In this document: piece after piece, positions 1 to 7,770 of the stretch | Numbering within the stretch: the stretch's first letter is position 1 | How the letters are laid out: each line of letters starts with the position of its first letter | Virus record (IMG/VR): IMGVR_UViG_3300030111_000016 | Coordinates: 1-24,248 of that record | Strand: one strand, 5' to 3' | DNA: 24,248 nucleotides | Source of the DNA: a virus | Position numbers and translations under genes: made by a program | Notes under the pieces: model-generated | What the model was told of the DNA's origin: nothing | Seen by the model: only the letters and a program-made list of their open reading frames with translations | Database searches by the model: none

Positions 1-67
1 TCCCCGGTCGCGCCAGCGCGGGTAATTCGAACCCCTTTTTGACGCTAGTTAGAGGTTGAAAATTTGA
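1..67. other. Leader upstream of terminase genes
   Basis: No gene is visible in this short stretch. Bases 20-40 can form a weak 4-bp hairpin (GGGT/ACCC around an AATTCGA loop) followed by CTTTTT, which would make at best a poor + strand terminator for whatever lies to the left. An AGAGG at 51-55 may serve as the ribosome site for the first gene. Nothing marks it as a phage end, cos site or promoter. Confidence 0.3.
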
Positions 68-547
68 GTGGTCAGCGGTCTGACAAAGTTAATGGGGCAA
101 CGCGAATACGCGAGACATCGGAATGTCCGCTTGAGCGCCGTTCAACGTGCGGTCGCTTCGGGGCGGATCACAATCGAGAAAAACGGCAAGATAGATCCCA
201 TCAAGGCCGACGAGCAGTGGAAGGCGCTCACGATCGCGACGAAGGCGCGGACAAAAACGGCGGTCGCGGGTGCCAGCGAGTTCATGAAAGCGCGGACGCG
301 CCGCGAGATCGCGGCGGCCGACGCTCAGGAAATGGAGACGCGGCGTCGCAAGGGCGAGCTCGTCGACGCCGAGACGGTCAGGAAGGACGCCTTTGAAATG
401 GCGCGTGCAACGCGCAACTCGATCCTTGGCACCGCTGATCGCATTGCCGCCCTGGTCGCAGCGGAACAGAATCCGGCGCGATGCCATGAGATTATCACCG
501 CCGAACTGAAGAACGCCCTCGATGCCCTCGCCAGCGCTACAACCTAA
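68..547 (+). CDS. Terminase small subunit (Nu1-like)
   Basis: Predicted DNA-recognition subunit of the packaging motor. It would bind the packaging site and hand DNA to the large subunit encoded next. The N-terminus (LMGQREYARHRNVRLSAVQ, about residues 8-26) reads as the helix-turn-helix of Nu1-like small terminases, followed by a charged, mostly helical region (50-110) and a helical C-terminus, as expected for an oligomerising packaging protein. Its length (159 aa) suits the family. The start is uncertain: GTG at 68 has AGAGG 12 bases upstream, whereas ATG at 92 (GQREYARH) begins right at the conserved part but has no ribosome site. It overlaps the terL start by 26 bases, typical of coupled terS-terL. 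The assignment rests on the HTH motif and position, as small terminases are poorly conserved. Confidence 0.75.
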   Translation: MVSGLTKLMGQREYARHRNVRLSAVQRAVASGRITIEKNGKIDPIKADEQWKALTIATKARTKTAVAGASEFMKARTRREIAAADAQEMETRRRKGELVDAETVRKDAFEMARATRNSILGTADRIAALVAAEQNPARCHEIITAELKNALDALASATT

Positions 548-2447
548 ATCGCCTTATCGCGAGGCGTTCCGGGCGGGGCTTCGGCCTGATCAGGATTTGC
601 AAGTCTCGGAATGGTCTGACACACACCGGATGCTTTCGGCAAAGGCTGCGGCCGAGCCGGGACCGTGGCGAACGAGCCGAACGCCATACCTTCGCGAAAT
701 CATGGACTGCATGTCGAACCTGTCGCCTGTGGAGGAGGCGGCGTTCATGAAGGGCGCGCAGGTTGGCGGGACCGAGGCGATTCAGAACGCCATAGGCTAT
801 TTCGTCGACCAGTCGCCCGGGCCGATGATGATTGTGCAGCCGACCGTGGATCTCGCCAAGCGTTACAGCCGTCAGCGGCTCGAACCTTTGTTCACGGATA
901 CGCCATGCCTGCGGCGCAAGGTTGCCAGCCAGAAGTCCCGGAACAGTACGAACACGGTCCTCTCGAAAGAGTTTGAGGGCGGCGTGCTGATCATCACCGG
1001 CGCGAATAGCGCGGTCGGTCTGCGTTCGATGCCAGCGCGCTACCTGCTGCTCGATGAAATCGATGGGTATCCTGTTAGCATCGACGACGAAGGTGACCCG
1101 ATCGATCTCGCGGAGGCCCGGCAGCGCACATATGCCCGGCGCAAGCGCCTCAAGGTGTCGACCCCGACGAACAAGGCGACCAGCCGAATCCTTTCGGCGT
1201 TCATGGCCGGCGACCAACGCTATTATCACGTCCCGTGCCCGCATTGTGGCCACATGCAAAAGCTCGCTTTCGCACAATTGAAATGGAAGCAGTACGGCCT
1301 GGCTGCGCGCGATGCCGTCTATGAGTGTATCTCGTGCGAGGAAGTGATCGAAAATCATCACAAGACGCAGATGCTCGAGCGGGGCCGGTGGGTCCCAGAA
1401 AATCCGGATGCCGACCCGCGCCGGCGCTCGTACCATCTCTCGTCGCTTTATTCGCCCGTGGGCTGGTTTTCATGGGGTGAAGTCGCGGAAATGTGGGAGC
1501 GCGCCCAAGGCGACACCGAAAAGCTGCGCGTGTTTGTCAATACCGTGCTCGGTGAATGCTGGGAGGATCGCGGCGATGCACCCGATTGGCAGCGTCTGTT
1601 CGATCGCCGCGAATCCTATGCGATCGGAACCGCGCCGGCCGGTGTGGTCATGATAACCGCCGGCGTCGACGTGCAGAAAGATCGGCTCGTTTACGAGGTC
1701 ATCGGCTGGGGCAAGGGTAAACAGAGCTGGTCGATCGACGCCGGCGTGCTGCCAGGTGACACCGCTGAAAAAGGAGTGTGGTCCGATCTCGATAAAATCC
1801 TCGATCGGTCGTTCATGCACGAAAGCGGCATCGATATGAGGATCGCCTCGCTTGCGGTCGACTCCGGTTACAACACCCAGCACGTCTATTCATGGGCACG
1901 GCTGCACACGATGCCGCGCGTGATCGCAGTGAAGGGTGTCTCAACGTCTTCGATTCTGATCGGTGCGCCCTCGAAAGTTGATCTGACGATCAGCGGCCGG
2001 CGCATGGAGCGCGGTTATAAAATCTGGCCGGTCGGGATCAACCTTGCGAAAAGCGAATTCTATGGGTTTTTGCGGCTTGAGCGCCCGACCAGCGGCGACG
2101 CCGCGGACTTTCCGGCGGGCTATTGCCACTTCCCGCAATATGGCGAGGATATCTTCAAGCAGTTTACGGCCGAACAGCTTGTCACGCGGCGGAAGCGAAA
2201 TGGATTTGTGCAGTTTGAATGGGAGCTCATCCCGGGCCGCGAAAATCACTGGCTCGATTGCCGCGTCTATGCACGCGCGGCGGCTGCGCTGGCCGGGCTC
2301 GATCGGATGAGTGATCTCGATTTTGACAGGGTTCACGCACCGCGCAATGTCAAGCCGGACCCGGAGCCCTTTCGCGTCGGCGCCGAGGTCCAACAAAGAA
2401 CCGGAAAGCGGCGCAAGAATGCCGACTGGCTCAAGCGGAGACGATGA
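522..2447 (+). CDS. terL: Terminase large subunit (GpA family)
   Basis: ATP-driven DNA translocase and endonuclease that packages DNA into the prohead through the portal. At 641 aa it has the usual size of lambda gpA-type terminases. A Walker A-like loop sits at residues 77-84 (KGAQVGGT) and Walker B at 174-179 (YLLLDE). A Cys4 zinc-ribbon-like insert follows (C239/C242 and C269/C272). The RNase H-like nuclease domain shows acidic residues in GVDV (D383), LAVDSG (D447) and HWLDC (D579). The basic tail (KRRKNADWLKRRR) is common in this family. ATG 522 lies inside terS, and the TGA overlaps the next start (ATGATG at 2444), so the packaging genes are translationally coupled. GpA-type enzymes are found with both cos and other packaging modes, so the DNA-end type is not determined. 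Confidence 0.97.
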   Translation: MPSPALQPKSPYREAFRAGLRPDQDLQVSEWSDTHRMLSAKAAAEPGPWRTSRTPYLREIMDCMSNLSPVEEAAFMKGAQVGGTEAIQNAIGYFVDQSPGPMMIVQPTVDLAKRYSRQRLEPLFTDTPCLRRKVASQKSRNSTNTVLSKEFEGGVLIITGANSAVGLRSMPARYLLLDEIDGYPVSIDDEGDPIDLAEARQRTYARRKRLKVSTPTNKATSRILSAFMAGDQRYYHVPCPHCGHMQKLAFAQLKWKQYGLAARDAVYECISCEEVIENHHKTQMLERGRWVPENPDADPRRRSYHLSSLYSPVGWFSWGEVAEMWERAQGDTEKLRVFVNTVLGECWEDRGDAPDWQRLFDRRESYAIGTAPAGVVMITAGVDVQKDRLVYEVIGWGKGKQSWSIDAGVLPGDTAEKGVWSDLDKILDRSFMHESGIDMRIASLAVDSGYNTQHVYSWARLHTMPRVIAVKGVSTSSILIGAPSKVDLTISGRRMERGYKIWPVGINLAKSEFYGFLRLERPTSGDAADFPAGYCHFPQYGEDIFKQFTAEQLVTRRKRNGFVQFEWELIPGRENHWLDCRVYARAAAALAGLDRMSDLDFDRVHAPRNVKPDPEPFRVGAEVQQRTGKRRKNADWLKRRR

Positions 2448-2650
2448 TGGCGACGTGGACGCAAAACGATATCGACAAGCTGAAGGCCAGTATTGCGACT
2501 GGTGTGCTCGAGGTTGAGTTCAACGGGCGCCGCACGAAGTTTCAAAGCCTCATGGCGATGCGCAGCCTGCTCGCCGAGATGATCGCCGACGTGAACGCGG
2601 CGGCCGGCGCATCGAACTACAAGCTCGCCGCCGTGCGCAAGGGGGTCTGA
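2444..2650 (+). CDS. gpW-like head-tail joining protein
   Basis: Small (68 aa) protein matching the gpW family. In lambda, gpW sits under the portal of a filled head and is needed for stable DNA retention and tail attachment. The order of features is that of gpW: an N-terminal helix (NDIDKLKASIATG), a short beta-hairpin (VLEVEFNGRRTKFQS) and a second helix (MAMRSLLAEMIADVNAA). ATGs at 2444 and 2447 are both possible; the first overlaps the terL stop. Its TGA shares one base with the portal ATG at 2650. The place between terminase large subunit and portal is the lambda position for gene W, which supports the call. Confidence 0.9.
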   Translation: MMATWTQNDIDKLKASIATGVLEVEFNGRRTKFQSLMAMRSLLAEMIADVNAAAGASNYKLAAVRKGV

Positions 2651-4131
2651 TGAACCTGCTCGATTCCATCATCATGCAGATCTCGCCGACCCGGGGTCTT
2701 ACTCGGGTGCGCGCGCGCATGGCCTCGCAGCTTTTCTCCCGGCACTTCGAAGCCGCCGAACAAAGCCGCCGCACGCAGCACTGGCGCCGGCCGTCGACTG
2801 ATGCAAATTCTGCAAATCTGATTGCGATCCACCATTTGCGAAACCTGGCTCGCGACCTCGTGCGCAACGATGGCTGGGCGCGAAACGGACTCGGCATCGT
2901 CGCCAATAGTGCGGTGGGCTGGGGGATCGTACCCGTACTCAAGGATGATCGATTTGCAAAAGTGTGGGCCGAGTGGGTCCGACAGTGTGACGCCGACGGG
3001 CGCCATTCGTTCTACAGCATGCAGCGCCTGGTGATGAAGGCGATGGCGCAGGACGGCGAGGTGTTGATCCGGAGGCGTGCGCGCCGCGTCGCTGACGGTT
3101 TGCCGCTCCCCCTGCAGCTCGAAGTGATCGAGGCCGATTTTCTGGACCACAACAAAACCGAAGCCGCCCGCGTCGACGGCAATAAAATCATTCAGGGAGT
3201 GGAATTCGACAAGATTGGGCGACGGGTCGCATATCACCTTTTCGTCAGTCATCCCGGCGATTCGCGCGGCGATTGGGGTCGGTCACAGGAGACGCGGCGC
3301 ATCCCGGCCGACGAAATCATCCACCTCTACCGTGTTGACCGTCCCGGCCAAATTCGGGGTGTATCATGGTTTGCGCCGGCGATCCTGACGCTGAAGGATT
3401 TCGACGAATACGCCGACGCCACACTGATGAAACAAAAAATCGCCGCGTGTTTTGCCGCCTTCGTGACCGATACCCAGGGCGCCTCCGGGCATTTGGGGGA
3501 AAAGGACGACGATGACCCGCTCTCGGACACGCTCGAGCCCGGCATGCTGGTCACTTTGCCGCCCGGCAAGGACGTTGAGTTCGGAACACCTCCCGCGACG
3601 ACCGATCACGAGTCGTTTTCGCGGTCTCAGTTGCGGAAAATCGCGGCCGGCCTTGGCATTACCTACGAATCCCTCACCGGCGATTACTCAAACGTCAATT
3701 ATTCGTCCGGGCGCCTCGGTCGACTGACGTTCGCGTCAAATATCCTTGAATGGCAGTACGATCTTCTCATTCCGCACTTCTGCGAGCGGGTATGGTCATG
3801 GGTGCAGGATGCGGCTGTGGCGGTTGGATCCGTTTCCGCGGCGATGGCAACCGACTGGACGCCACCGCCGCTTCCGATGGTCGACCCGGACAAGGACACG
3901 AAGGCCAGCATGGCGGCGGTCCGCGCCGGTCTCATGACCCCGTCGGAAATGGTTCGCGCGCAGGGTTATGATCCGCGCGTGTTCTGGAATCAGTACTCAG
4001 CCGACCTCAAAACCCTTGATAAGCTGGGCATCGTTCTCGACAGCGATCCCCGCCAGCGCACCCAAAGCGGGCAGGCGCAATCTGTCGCCGCCCCCCCTTC
4101 AGATCCCCCGGCGAAACGAAGCGTGGAATAA
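2650..4131 (+). CDS. Portal protein (lambda family)
   Basis: Dodecameric portal at the unique capsid vertex, serving as the DNA entry channel and the docking site of terminase and head-tail connectors. The 493-aa sequence has the expected pattern of lambda-type portals: an arginine-rich N-terminus, HHLRNLARDLVRNDGWARNG (residues 58-77), a GEVLIRRRAR segment, IEADFLD, the stem/crown segment IPADEIIHLYRVDRPGQIRG, and the late signature LGITYESLTGDYSNVNYSS. The C-terminal about 25 residues are proline/serine-rich and probably disordered. It starts on the TGATG overlap with the gpW gene and ends just before an A-run and a 50-base spacer leading to the protease/capsid gene. I see no internal protease fusion of the lambda B/C kind; the protease is fused to the capsid gene instead. 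Confidence 0.96.
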   Translation: MNLLDSIIMQISPTRGLTRVRARMASQLFSRHFEAAEQSRRTQHWRRPSTDANSANLIAIHHLRNLARDLVRNDGWARNGLGIVANSAVGWGIVPVLKDDRFAKVWAEWVRQCDADGRHSFYSMQRLVMKAMAQDGEVLIRRRARRVADGLPLPLQLEVIEADFLDHNKTEAARVDGNKIIQGVEFDKIGRRVAYHLFVSHPGDSRGDWGRSQETRRIPADEIIHLYRVDRPGQIRGVSWFAPAILTLKDFDEYADATLMKQKIAACFAAFVTDTQGASGHLGEKDDDDPLSDTLEPGMLVTLPPGKDVEFGTPPATTDHESFSRSQLRKIAAGLGITYESLTGDYSNVNYSSGRLGRLTFASNILEWQYDLLIPHFCERVWSWVQDAAVAVGSVSAAMATDWTPPPLPMVDPDKDTKASMAAVRAGLMTPSEMVRAQGYDPRVFWNQYSADLKTLDKLGIVLDSDPRQRTQSGQAQSVAAPPSDPPAKRSVE

Positions 4132-4181
4132 AAAAATCTTGGCGATTATCGCCCCTCGTCGCGTCTGGCAGATTTTGGGGC

Positions 4182-6239
4182 ATGACGAAGCGAACCGCAC
4201 ATCGCAGGGAAGTCGAGACGGACACGCGGGAGGTAACTCCCCTCGCGTTCCGGGCAGAGTTCGATCGACGCTCGATTAACGAGGAAAGCCGGACCGTCGA
4301 GCTGGTCTGGTCGACCGGCGCGCGCGTCCTGCGCCGCAGCTGGATCGACGGTCCCTTCATGGAGGAGCTGTCGCTCGACCCGAAGCACGTCCGTCTGGGG
4401 CGGCTCAACGGTGGTGCACCGCTGCTTGACACGCACAACGACTATACGACCGAGGCCGTGCTCGGCGTTGTCGAAATCGCGCGCGTCGACGGCAAGTCCG
4501 GGACCGCGACGGTGCGCTTCGCGCGCGCCGAGGACAGCGAGGAAGCCGACAAGGTTTTCCGCAAGGTCAAGGACGGGATCCTGCGCAACACCTCCGTCGG
4601 CTACCGTGTCTACAAATTCGAGAAGACAGAGGGTGCCGACGGCAAGGTCCCCGTCATGCGCGCCATCGATTGGGAGCCCTTCGAGATCTCCGTCGTCCCC
4701 GTCGGCGCGGACGACGGTGCCGGGTTCCGAAGCGAAAACACCGAGCGAAACGACTGCGAAATTGTGACCCGAGCTGGGCAAATGGAGAACGATATGGCCA
4801 CGAAAAAGAGCACCGCGGCACCGGAAATTGTCGACCCGGAAAGCACCGAGGAGGTGGCTGTGGTGCCTCCGGCGGCGACGGTCGCGACCGGCTCAGATGA
4901 CGAAGTTCGCAAGGCTGCAGTCGCCGCCGAGCGCACCCGAGGTGCGGGGATCCGCAAAAGTGTCCGTGCCCTGAAGCTGGACGAAAAGCTCGCCGACGAA
5001 CTCATTGCGTCGGACCTCTCGCTGGATCAAGCGCGCGCCCGCATCATCGACGCGGCGGCCGAAAAAGGTGGCGAAGTGGAAATCGACAATAAGGTTCGGG
5101 TCGACGTCAAGACCGACGAATTCGACAAGTATATTCGCGGTGCGAGCGATTGGTTGATCGTCAAGGCCGGTCTTGGCGATCTGGTGCGAACCTATCAGAA
5201 GGACGTCAAGTTGGAGCCTGGCGAGTTTCGCGGGCTCACCTTGTTCGACCTCGCGCGCGAAAGTCTGGAGCGCGCCGGCGTCAAAACGCGCGGCCGCGAC
5301 AAGATGTGGATTGTCGGTGAGGCACTGATTCGCGCGAATGGCATGACGCAGGGGACCGCTGATTTTCCCGTGCTGCTCGAGAACACGATGCACAAGACGC
5401 TCCAGGCGTCTTATATGACCCAGGCAGACACGTGGTCGGCGTGGTGTGGTCGCGGTTCGGTGTCGGATTTCCGCGCCCACAACCGCTATCGGATGGGTTC
5501 GTTCTCGCGCCTCGACAAGGTCGCGGAAAACGGAGAATTTCGGAACAAGTCGATTCCCGATACCGAGAAGGCGTCGGTCCTGATCGACACCTACGGCAAT
5601 ATCATCAACCTTTCGCGCCAGGCGATCATCAATGACGACATGGACGCGTTTTCTCGCCTCGCGCGCATGATTGGACGTGCCGCAAAACTGTCGATCGAAA
5701 TGGACGTCTACGCTCTCTTGTTGCTGAACGGTGGGCTCGGTCCGACGCAAGCCGATTCTCAGCCATTGTTCCATTCAAACCGCGGAAATGTTGGCACCGC
5801 CGCCGCAATCTCGGCGGCCTCGGTTGACGCGGACGCCGCGCTGATGTCGCGCCAGATGGATCCCAGCGGGAACGAGTATCTCGATCTCCAGCCTTCCGTG
5901 CTGCTCGTGGCTCGTGAATTGAAGGGTACAGCCAACACGATCAACGAGGCACAGTACGACCCGGACACGGCCAATAAGCTGCAGAAGCCAAACCAGTCGC
6001 GCGGCCTCTATAGCCGCGTCGTCGCGACTCCGCGCCTCAGCGGGACGCGCCGTTACGCCTTCGCCGACCCGACGGTGGCGCCCGTGATCGAGGTGTCGTT
6101 CCTCGATGGCAACGACACGCCGTTCCTCGATACGCAGGACGGGTGGCGCACGGACGGTGTCGAGATGAAAGTTCGTCTCGACTATGGCGTCGGTGACGTC
6201 GATTACCGCGGCGCGACGACCAACGCGGGGACCCCGTAA
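4182..6239 (+). CDS. Prohead protease / major capsid protein fusion
   Basis: A single 685-aa ORF joins three parts. Residues 20-185 match HK97-type prohead serine proteases, with H85 in LLDTHND, S138 in NTSVGYRV and the strand motif WEPFEISVVPVGAD. Residues 205-300 are highly charged and helical, like a scaffold or delta domain. Residues about 305-685 form the major capsid protein with an HK97-fold pattern close to Mu gpT (LSRQAIINDDMDAFSRL, then IEVSFLDGND and the C-terminal strand VEMKVRLDYGVGDVDYRG). The protease presumably cuts itself and the scaffold from the capsid during maturation. The ATG at 4182 has GGGG only one base upstream, a poor ribosome site, whereas an internal ATG at 4794 has good spacing. 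Such fusions are known in phages, mostly from proteobacteria; the division of product here is inferred. Confidence 0.93.
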   Translation: MTKRTAHRREVETDTREVTPLAFRAEFDRRSINEESRTVELVWSTGARVLRRSWIDGPFMEELSLDPKHVRLGRLNGGAPLLDTHNDYTTEAVLGVVEIARVDGKSGTATVRFARAEDSEEADKVFRKVKDGILRNTSVGYRVYKFEKTEGADGKVPVMRAIDWEPFEISVVPVGADDGAGFRSENTERNDCEIVTRAGQMENDMATKKSTAAPEIVDPESTEEVAVVPPAATVATGSDDEVRKAAVAAERTRGAGIRKSVRALKLDEKLADELIASDLSLDQARARIIDAAAEKGGEVEIDNKVRVDVKTDEFDKYIRGASDWLIVKAGLGDLVRTYQKDVKLEPGEFRGLTLFDLARESLERAGVKTRGRDKMWIVGEALIRANGMTQGTADFPVLLENTMHKTLQASYMTQADTWSAWCGRGSVSDFRAHNRYRMGSFSRLDKVAENGEFRNKSIPDTEKASVLIDTYGNIINLSRQAIINDDMDAFSRLARMIGRAAKLSIEMDVYALLLLNGGLGPTQADSQPLFHSNRGNVGTAAAISAASVDADAALMSRQMDPSGNEYLDLQPSVLLVARELKGTANTINEAQYDPDTANKLQKPNQSRGLYSRVVATPRLSGTRRYAFADPTVAPVIEVSFLDGNDTPFLDTQDGWRTDGVEMKVRLDYGVGDVDYRGATTNAGTP
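4784..4796 (+). promoter_or_regulatory. Candidate internal ribosome site and start for scaffold-capsid product
   Basis: Within the fusion gene, GGAGA (4784-4788) is followed five bases later by an in-frame ATG at 4794 (M205), and another ATG at 4782 overlaps the GGAG. The site lies exactly at the junction between the protease domain and the charged scaffold-like region. Translation from here would give a 481-residue scaffold-capsid protein without protease. Lambda makes its Nu3 scaffold from such an internal start within gene C. The signal is stronger than that of the annotated start at 4182. The use of this start is inferred. Confidence 0.45.
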
Positions 6240-6281
6240 ACGTAGAGCTGAGCGCCGCTTCCACGAACCGGAGAGAGCAAA

Positions 6282-6779
6282 ATGGCAGGAAATTACAAAC
6301 AACCGGGCAGCGTCCTGGACCTTACGGCACCGACCGATGGTGTCGTGTCCGGTAGCGGCTATCTGATCGGCGGCCTCTTCGTGGTCGCACTCGGCAGCGC
6401 GGACGAGGGTGATCCGTTCCGCGGTCAACGCGACGGCGTGTGGGTGCTGCCCAAGACCTCAGCGCAGGCGTGGACCGAGGGGCAGAAAATCTATTGGGAC
6501 GACACCGGTGCGGAGTGCACCACCGTCGCGACCGCGGGTCAGCTGATCGGCGTTGCTGCCGCGGCGGCCGCAAACCCGACCGCGACTGGCGAAGTCCTTC
6601 TCAACGGCGTCGCGCCAACCGCGCTCGAGGGCGCACAGGCTGCCATCGCTGATTTCGCGGCTCTCACGGATTCGCCCGCGACCGCCGACGCGCTCCGCGA
6701 TGACCTCGTTGCGACGTGGCTGCCGAAACTGAACACGCTGCTCGCGGAGCTGCGTATCGCCGGGATCATCGCGCCTTAA
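6282..6779 (+). CDS. Head decoration protein (DUF2190 family)
   Basis: Predicted capsid cement/decoration protein that binds the outside of the expanded head, as members of this family do next to HK97-fold capsid genes. The 165-aa sequence opens with the family pattern: GNYKQPGSVLDLTAPTDGVVSG, then GYLIGGLFVVALG and the dense beta region GVWVLPKTSAQAWTEGQKIYWDD, followed by an Ala-rich stretch (IGVAAAAAANPTATG) and LNGVAP. The last about 50 residues (from EGAQAAIADFAALTD) form a predicted helical tail reminiscent of other phage head proteins and not part of the usual core. GGAGAG at 6270-6275 gives a strong ribosome site six bases before the ATG. It is followed directly by an intrinsic terminator, so it closes the head transcription unit. 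Confidence 0.88.
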   Translation: MAGNYKQPGSVLDLTAPTDGVVSGSGYLIGGLFVVALGSADEGDPFRGQRDGVWVLPKTSAQAWTEGQKIYWDDTGAECTTVATAGQLIGVAAAAAANPTATGEVLLNGVAPTALEGAQAAIADFAALTDSPATADALRDDLVATWLPKLNTLLAELRIAGIIAP

Positions 6780-6802
6780 GCCTGAGCCCGGTTCGAAAAA
6801 TC

Positions 6803-6837
6803 AGGCGGGCCGCTCCGGAGGGCGCGCCCGCCTTTTT
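6803..6837 (+). terminator. Intrinsic terminator between head and tail genes
   Basis: A perfect 8-bp GC-rich stem (AGGCGGGC at 6803-6810 with GCCCGCCT at 6826-6833) with inner pairs CGC/GCG closes a short loop. It is followed at once by a T-run (TTTTT at 6833-6837). It sits 23 bases after the stop of the decoration gene and only 14 bases before the next start, leaving little room for a new promoter. It therefore most likely acts as an attenuator that lowers tail gene transcription relative to capsid genes, or is read through by a phage antiterminated polymerase. Confidence 0.85.
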
Positions 6838-6851
6838 GCTAGGGGATTGAA

Positions 6852-7184
6852 ATGACGACGTGGGACGAGGCACTTCTGATTTCGGACCGAACAGTGCAGG
6901 CTGTGTTCGGCGAGGTTGCGGAGTATCGCTCGGCGCTCGATGTCAGCACGCCTCTGCCGCATGCCATCTTCTCGAACGAGTATTCTTCGATCGACGGCGG
7001 TGAGGCCAATGTCCCGACCTCCCTTCCAGCGCTGTGGGTGCGCCTTGAAGACCTGCCCATCGATCCGGTTGAGGACGACGGAGAAGTCACGGCCGCGGGG
7101 TTTATCTTCCGCATCGTCGATGTAAAGCCAGATGGTGAGGGCGGTGCCTGGCTTGTTCTTCAGAAAATCGGTCCCGCGTCATGA
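6852..7184 (+). CDS. Head-tail joining protein (lambda FII-like)
   Basis: Predicted connector protein that builds the platform on the head to which the completed tail attaches. At 110 aa it has the size of the FII/attachment family. Three features recall FII: the sequence begins with a short helix (WDEALLISDRTVQAVFGEV), runs through a beta-rich middle (SALPALWVRLEDLP-like strand, with the acidic IDPVEDDGEV loop) and ends with the strand pair FIFRIVDVKPDGEGGAWLVLQKI. The start is ATG 6852 with AGGGG at 6841-6845. The ATGA at 7181 couples it to the next gene. Gene position (between decoration protein and U-like protein) agrees with lambda order D/E-FI-FII-Z-U. The assignment of family is good, the exact structural place is inferred. 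Confidence 0.75.
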   Translation: MTTWDEALLISDRTVQAVFGEVAEYRSALDVSTPLPHAIFSNEYSSIDGGEANVPTSLPALWVRLEDLPIDPVEDDGEVTAAGFIFRIVDVKPDGEGGAWLVLQKIGPAS

Positions 7185-7759
7185 CGCACCCACGCCAGCA
7201 GATTCGCACAGCGATCCGCGACGCTTTGGTCGGAAAAACGAATTCGGGCGCGAAAGTCTATCGATCGCGGACGAGCCTCCACCGTGCTCGCGATCTGCCG
7301 CTGACGTCGGTCTACACGCTGAACGAAGTGCTCGTCGAGGACAGCCTCAAGACCTCGCCACGCCGCTACACGCGCCTTCTTTCGGTGATGGTTGGTTCCA
7401 TTGTGTCCGGTCGGACCGATGACACGGTCGCCGGCGCCGGCGAAGACGATGACGACGTCCTCGATGATCGTATGGACGCACTGGCCGAACAGATTGAGGC
7501 GGCCGTTCTTCTCGACGAGACGTTCGGCGGGCTGGTTGGCGATTGCTGGCTGTCGTCGACAGAAATGTCCTTCGAGCAGGACGCTGAACGCACGATCGGG
7601 ATGCTCGCGATGACGTTCACGGTGCGATACGAGACCGAGGTCCCGATTGTCTCCGACGCGCTCGATGATTTTGAAACTGCCGACATTCGAACGAGCCTCA
7701 ATGGTGAGCAAGCCGAGGCCGACCAATCGCACGACGTTGTCACTCTGCCCACGGACTAG
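7181..7759 (+). CDS. Tail terminator / minor tail protein U-like
   Basis: Predicted protein at the head-proximal end of the tail that caps the finished tube and sheath. The N-terminus (THPRQQIRTAIRDALVGKTNSGAKVYRSR) is typical of the gpU-like tail completion family, in which a helix is followed by an extended strand, and the centre contains DDRMDALAEQIEAAVLLD and a C-terminal strand (ERTIGMLAMTFTVRYETE). The last about 30 residues, acidic and polar, are probably flexible. The start overlaps the preceding stop by four bases (ATGA), giving translational coupling. A contractile tail needs such a terminator between neck and sheath, and no other candidate is present here, so context supports the call. 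Confidence 0.72.
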   Translation: MTHPRQQIRTAIRDALVGKTNSGAKVYRSRTSLHRARDLPLTSVYTLNEVLVEDSLKTSPRRYTRLLSVMVGSIVSGRTDDTVAGAGEDDDDVLDDRMDALAEQIEAAVLLDETFGGLVGDCWLSSTEMSFEQDAERTIGMLAMTFTVRYETEVPIVSDALDDFETADIRTSLNGEQAEADQSHDVVTLPTD

Positions 7760-7770
7760 GAGACCCGGCC

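Noticed and set aside
1-40. Reverse strand GGGGTTCGAATTACCC as the T-arm of a tRNA (possible attachment site)
   Set aside because: The 5-bp T-stem does not pair with a 7-base loop, and no anticodon or D-arm can be built from the available bases.
537-1436. Long minus-strand ORF (299 codons) opposite the large terminase
   Set aside because: It is an antisense shadow caused by GC-rich third positions. The + frame has clear Walker and nuclease motifs, and the minus frame has Arg/His-rich sequence without domain signs.
4129-4137. A-run (TAAAAAAAT) after the portal gene as a slippery site to the protease gene
   Set aside because: The run begins with the portal stop codon, so ribosomes do not decode it, and the protease ORF is not open in a suitable frame upstream of its ATG.
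4893-5774. Minus-strand ORF (293 codons) opposite the capsid domain
   Set aside because: Shadow of the capsid gene: no ribosome site, no recognisable motif, and the + frame is unmistakable.
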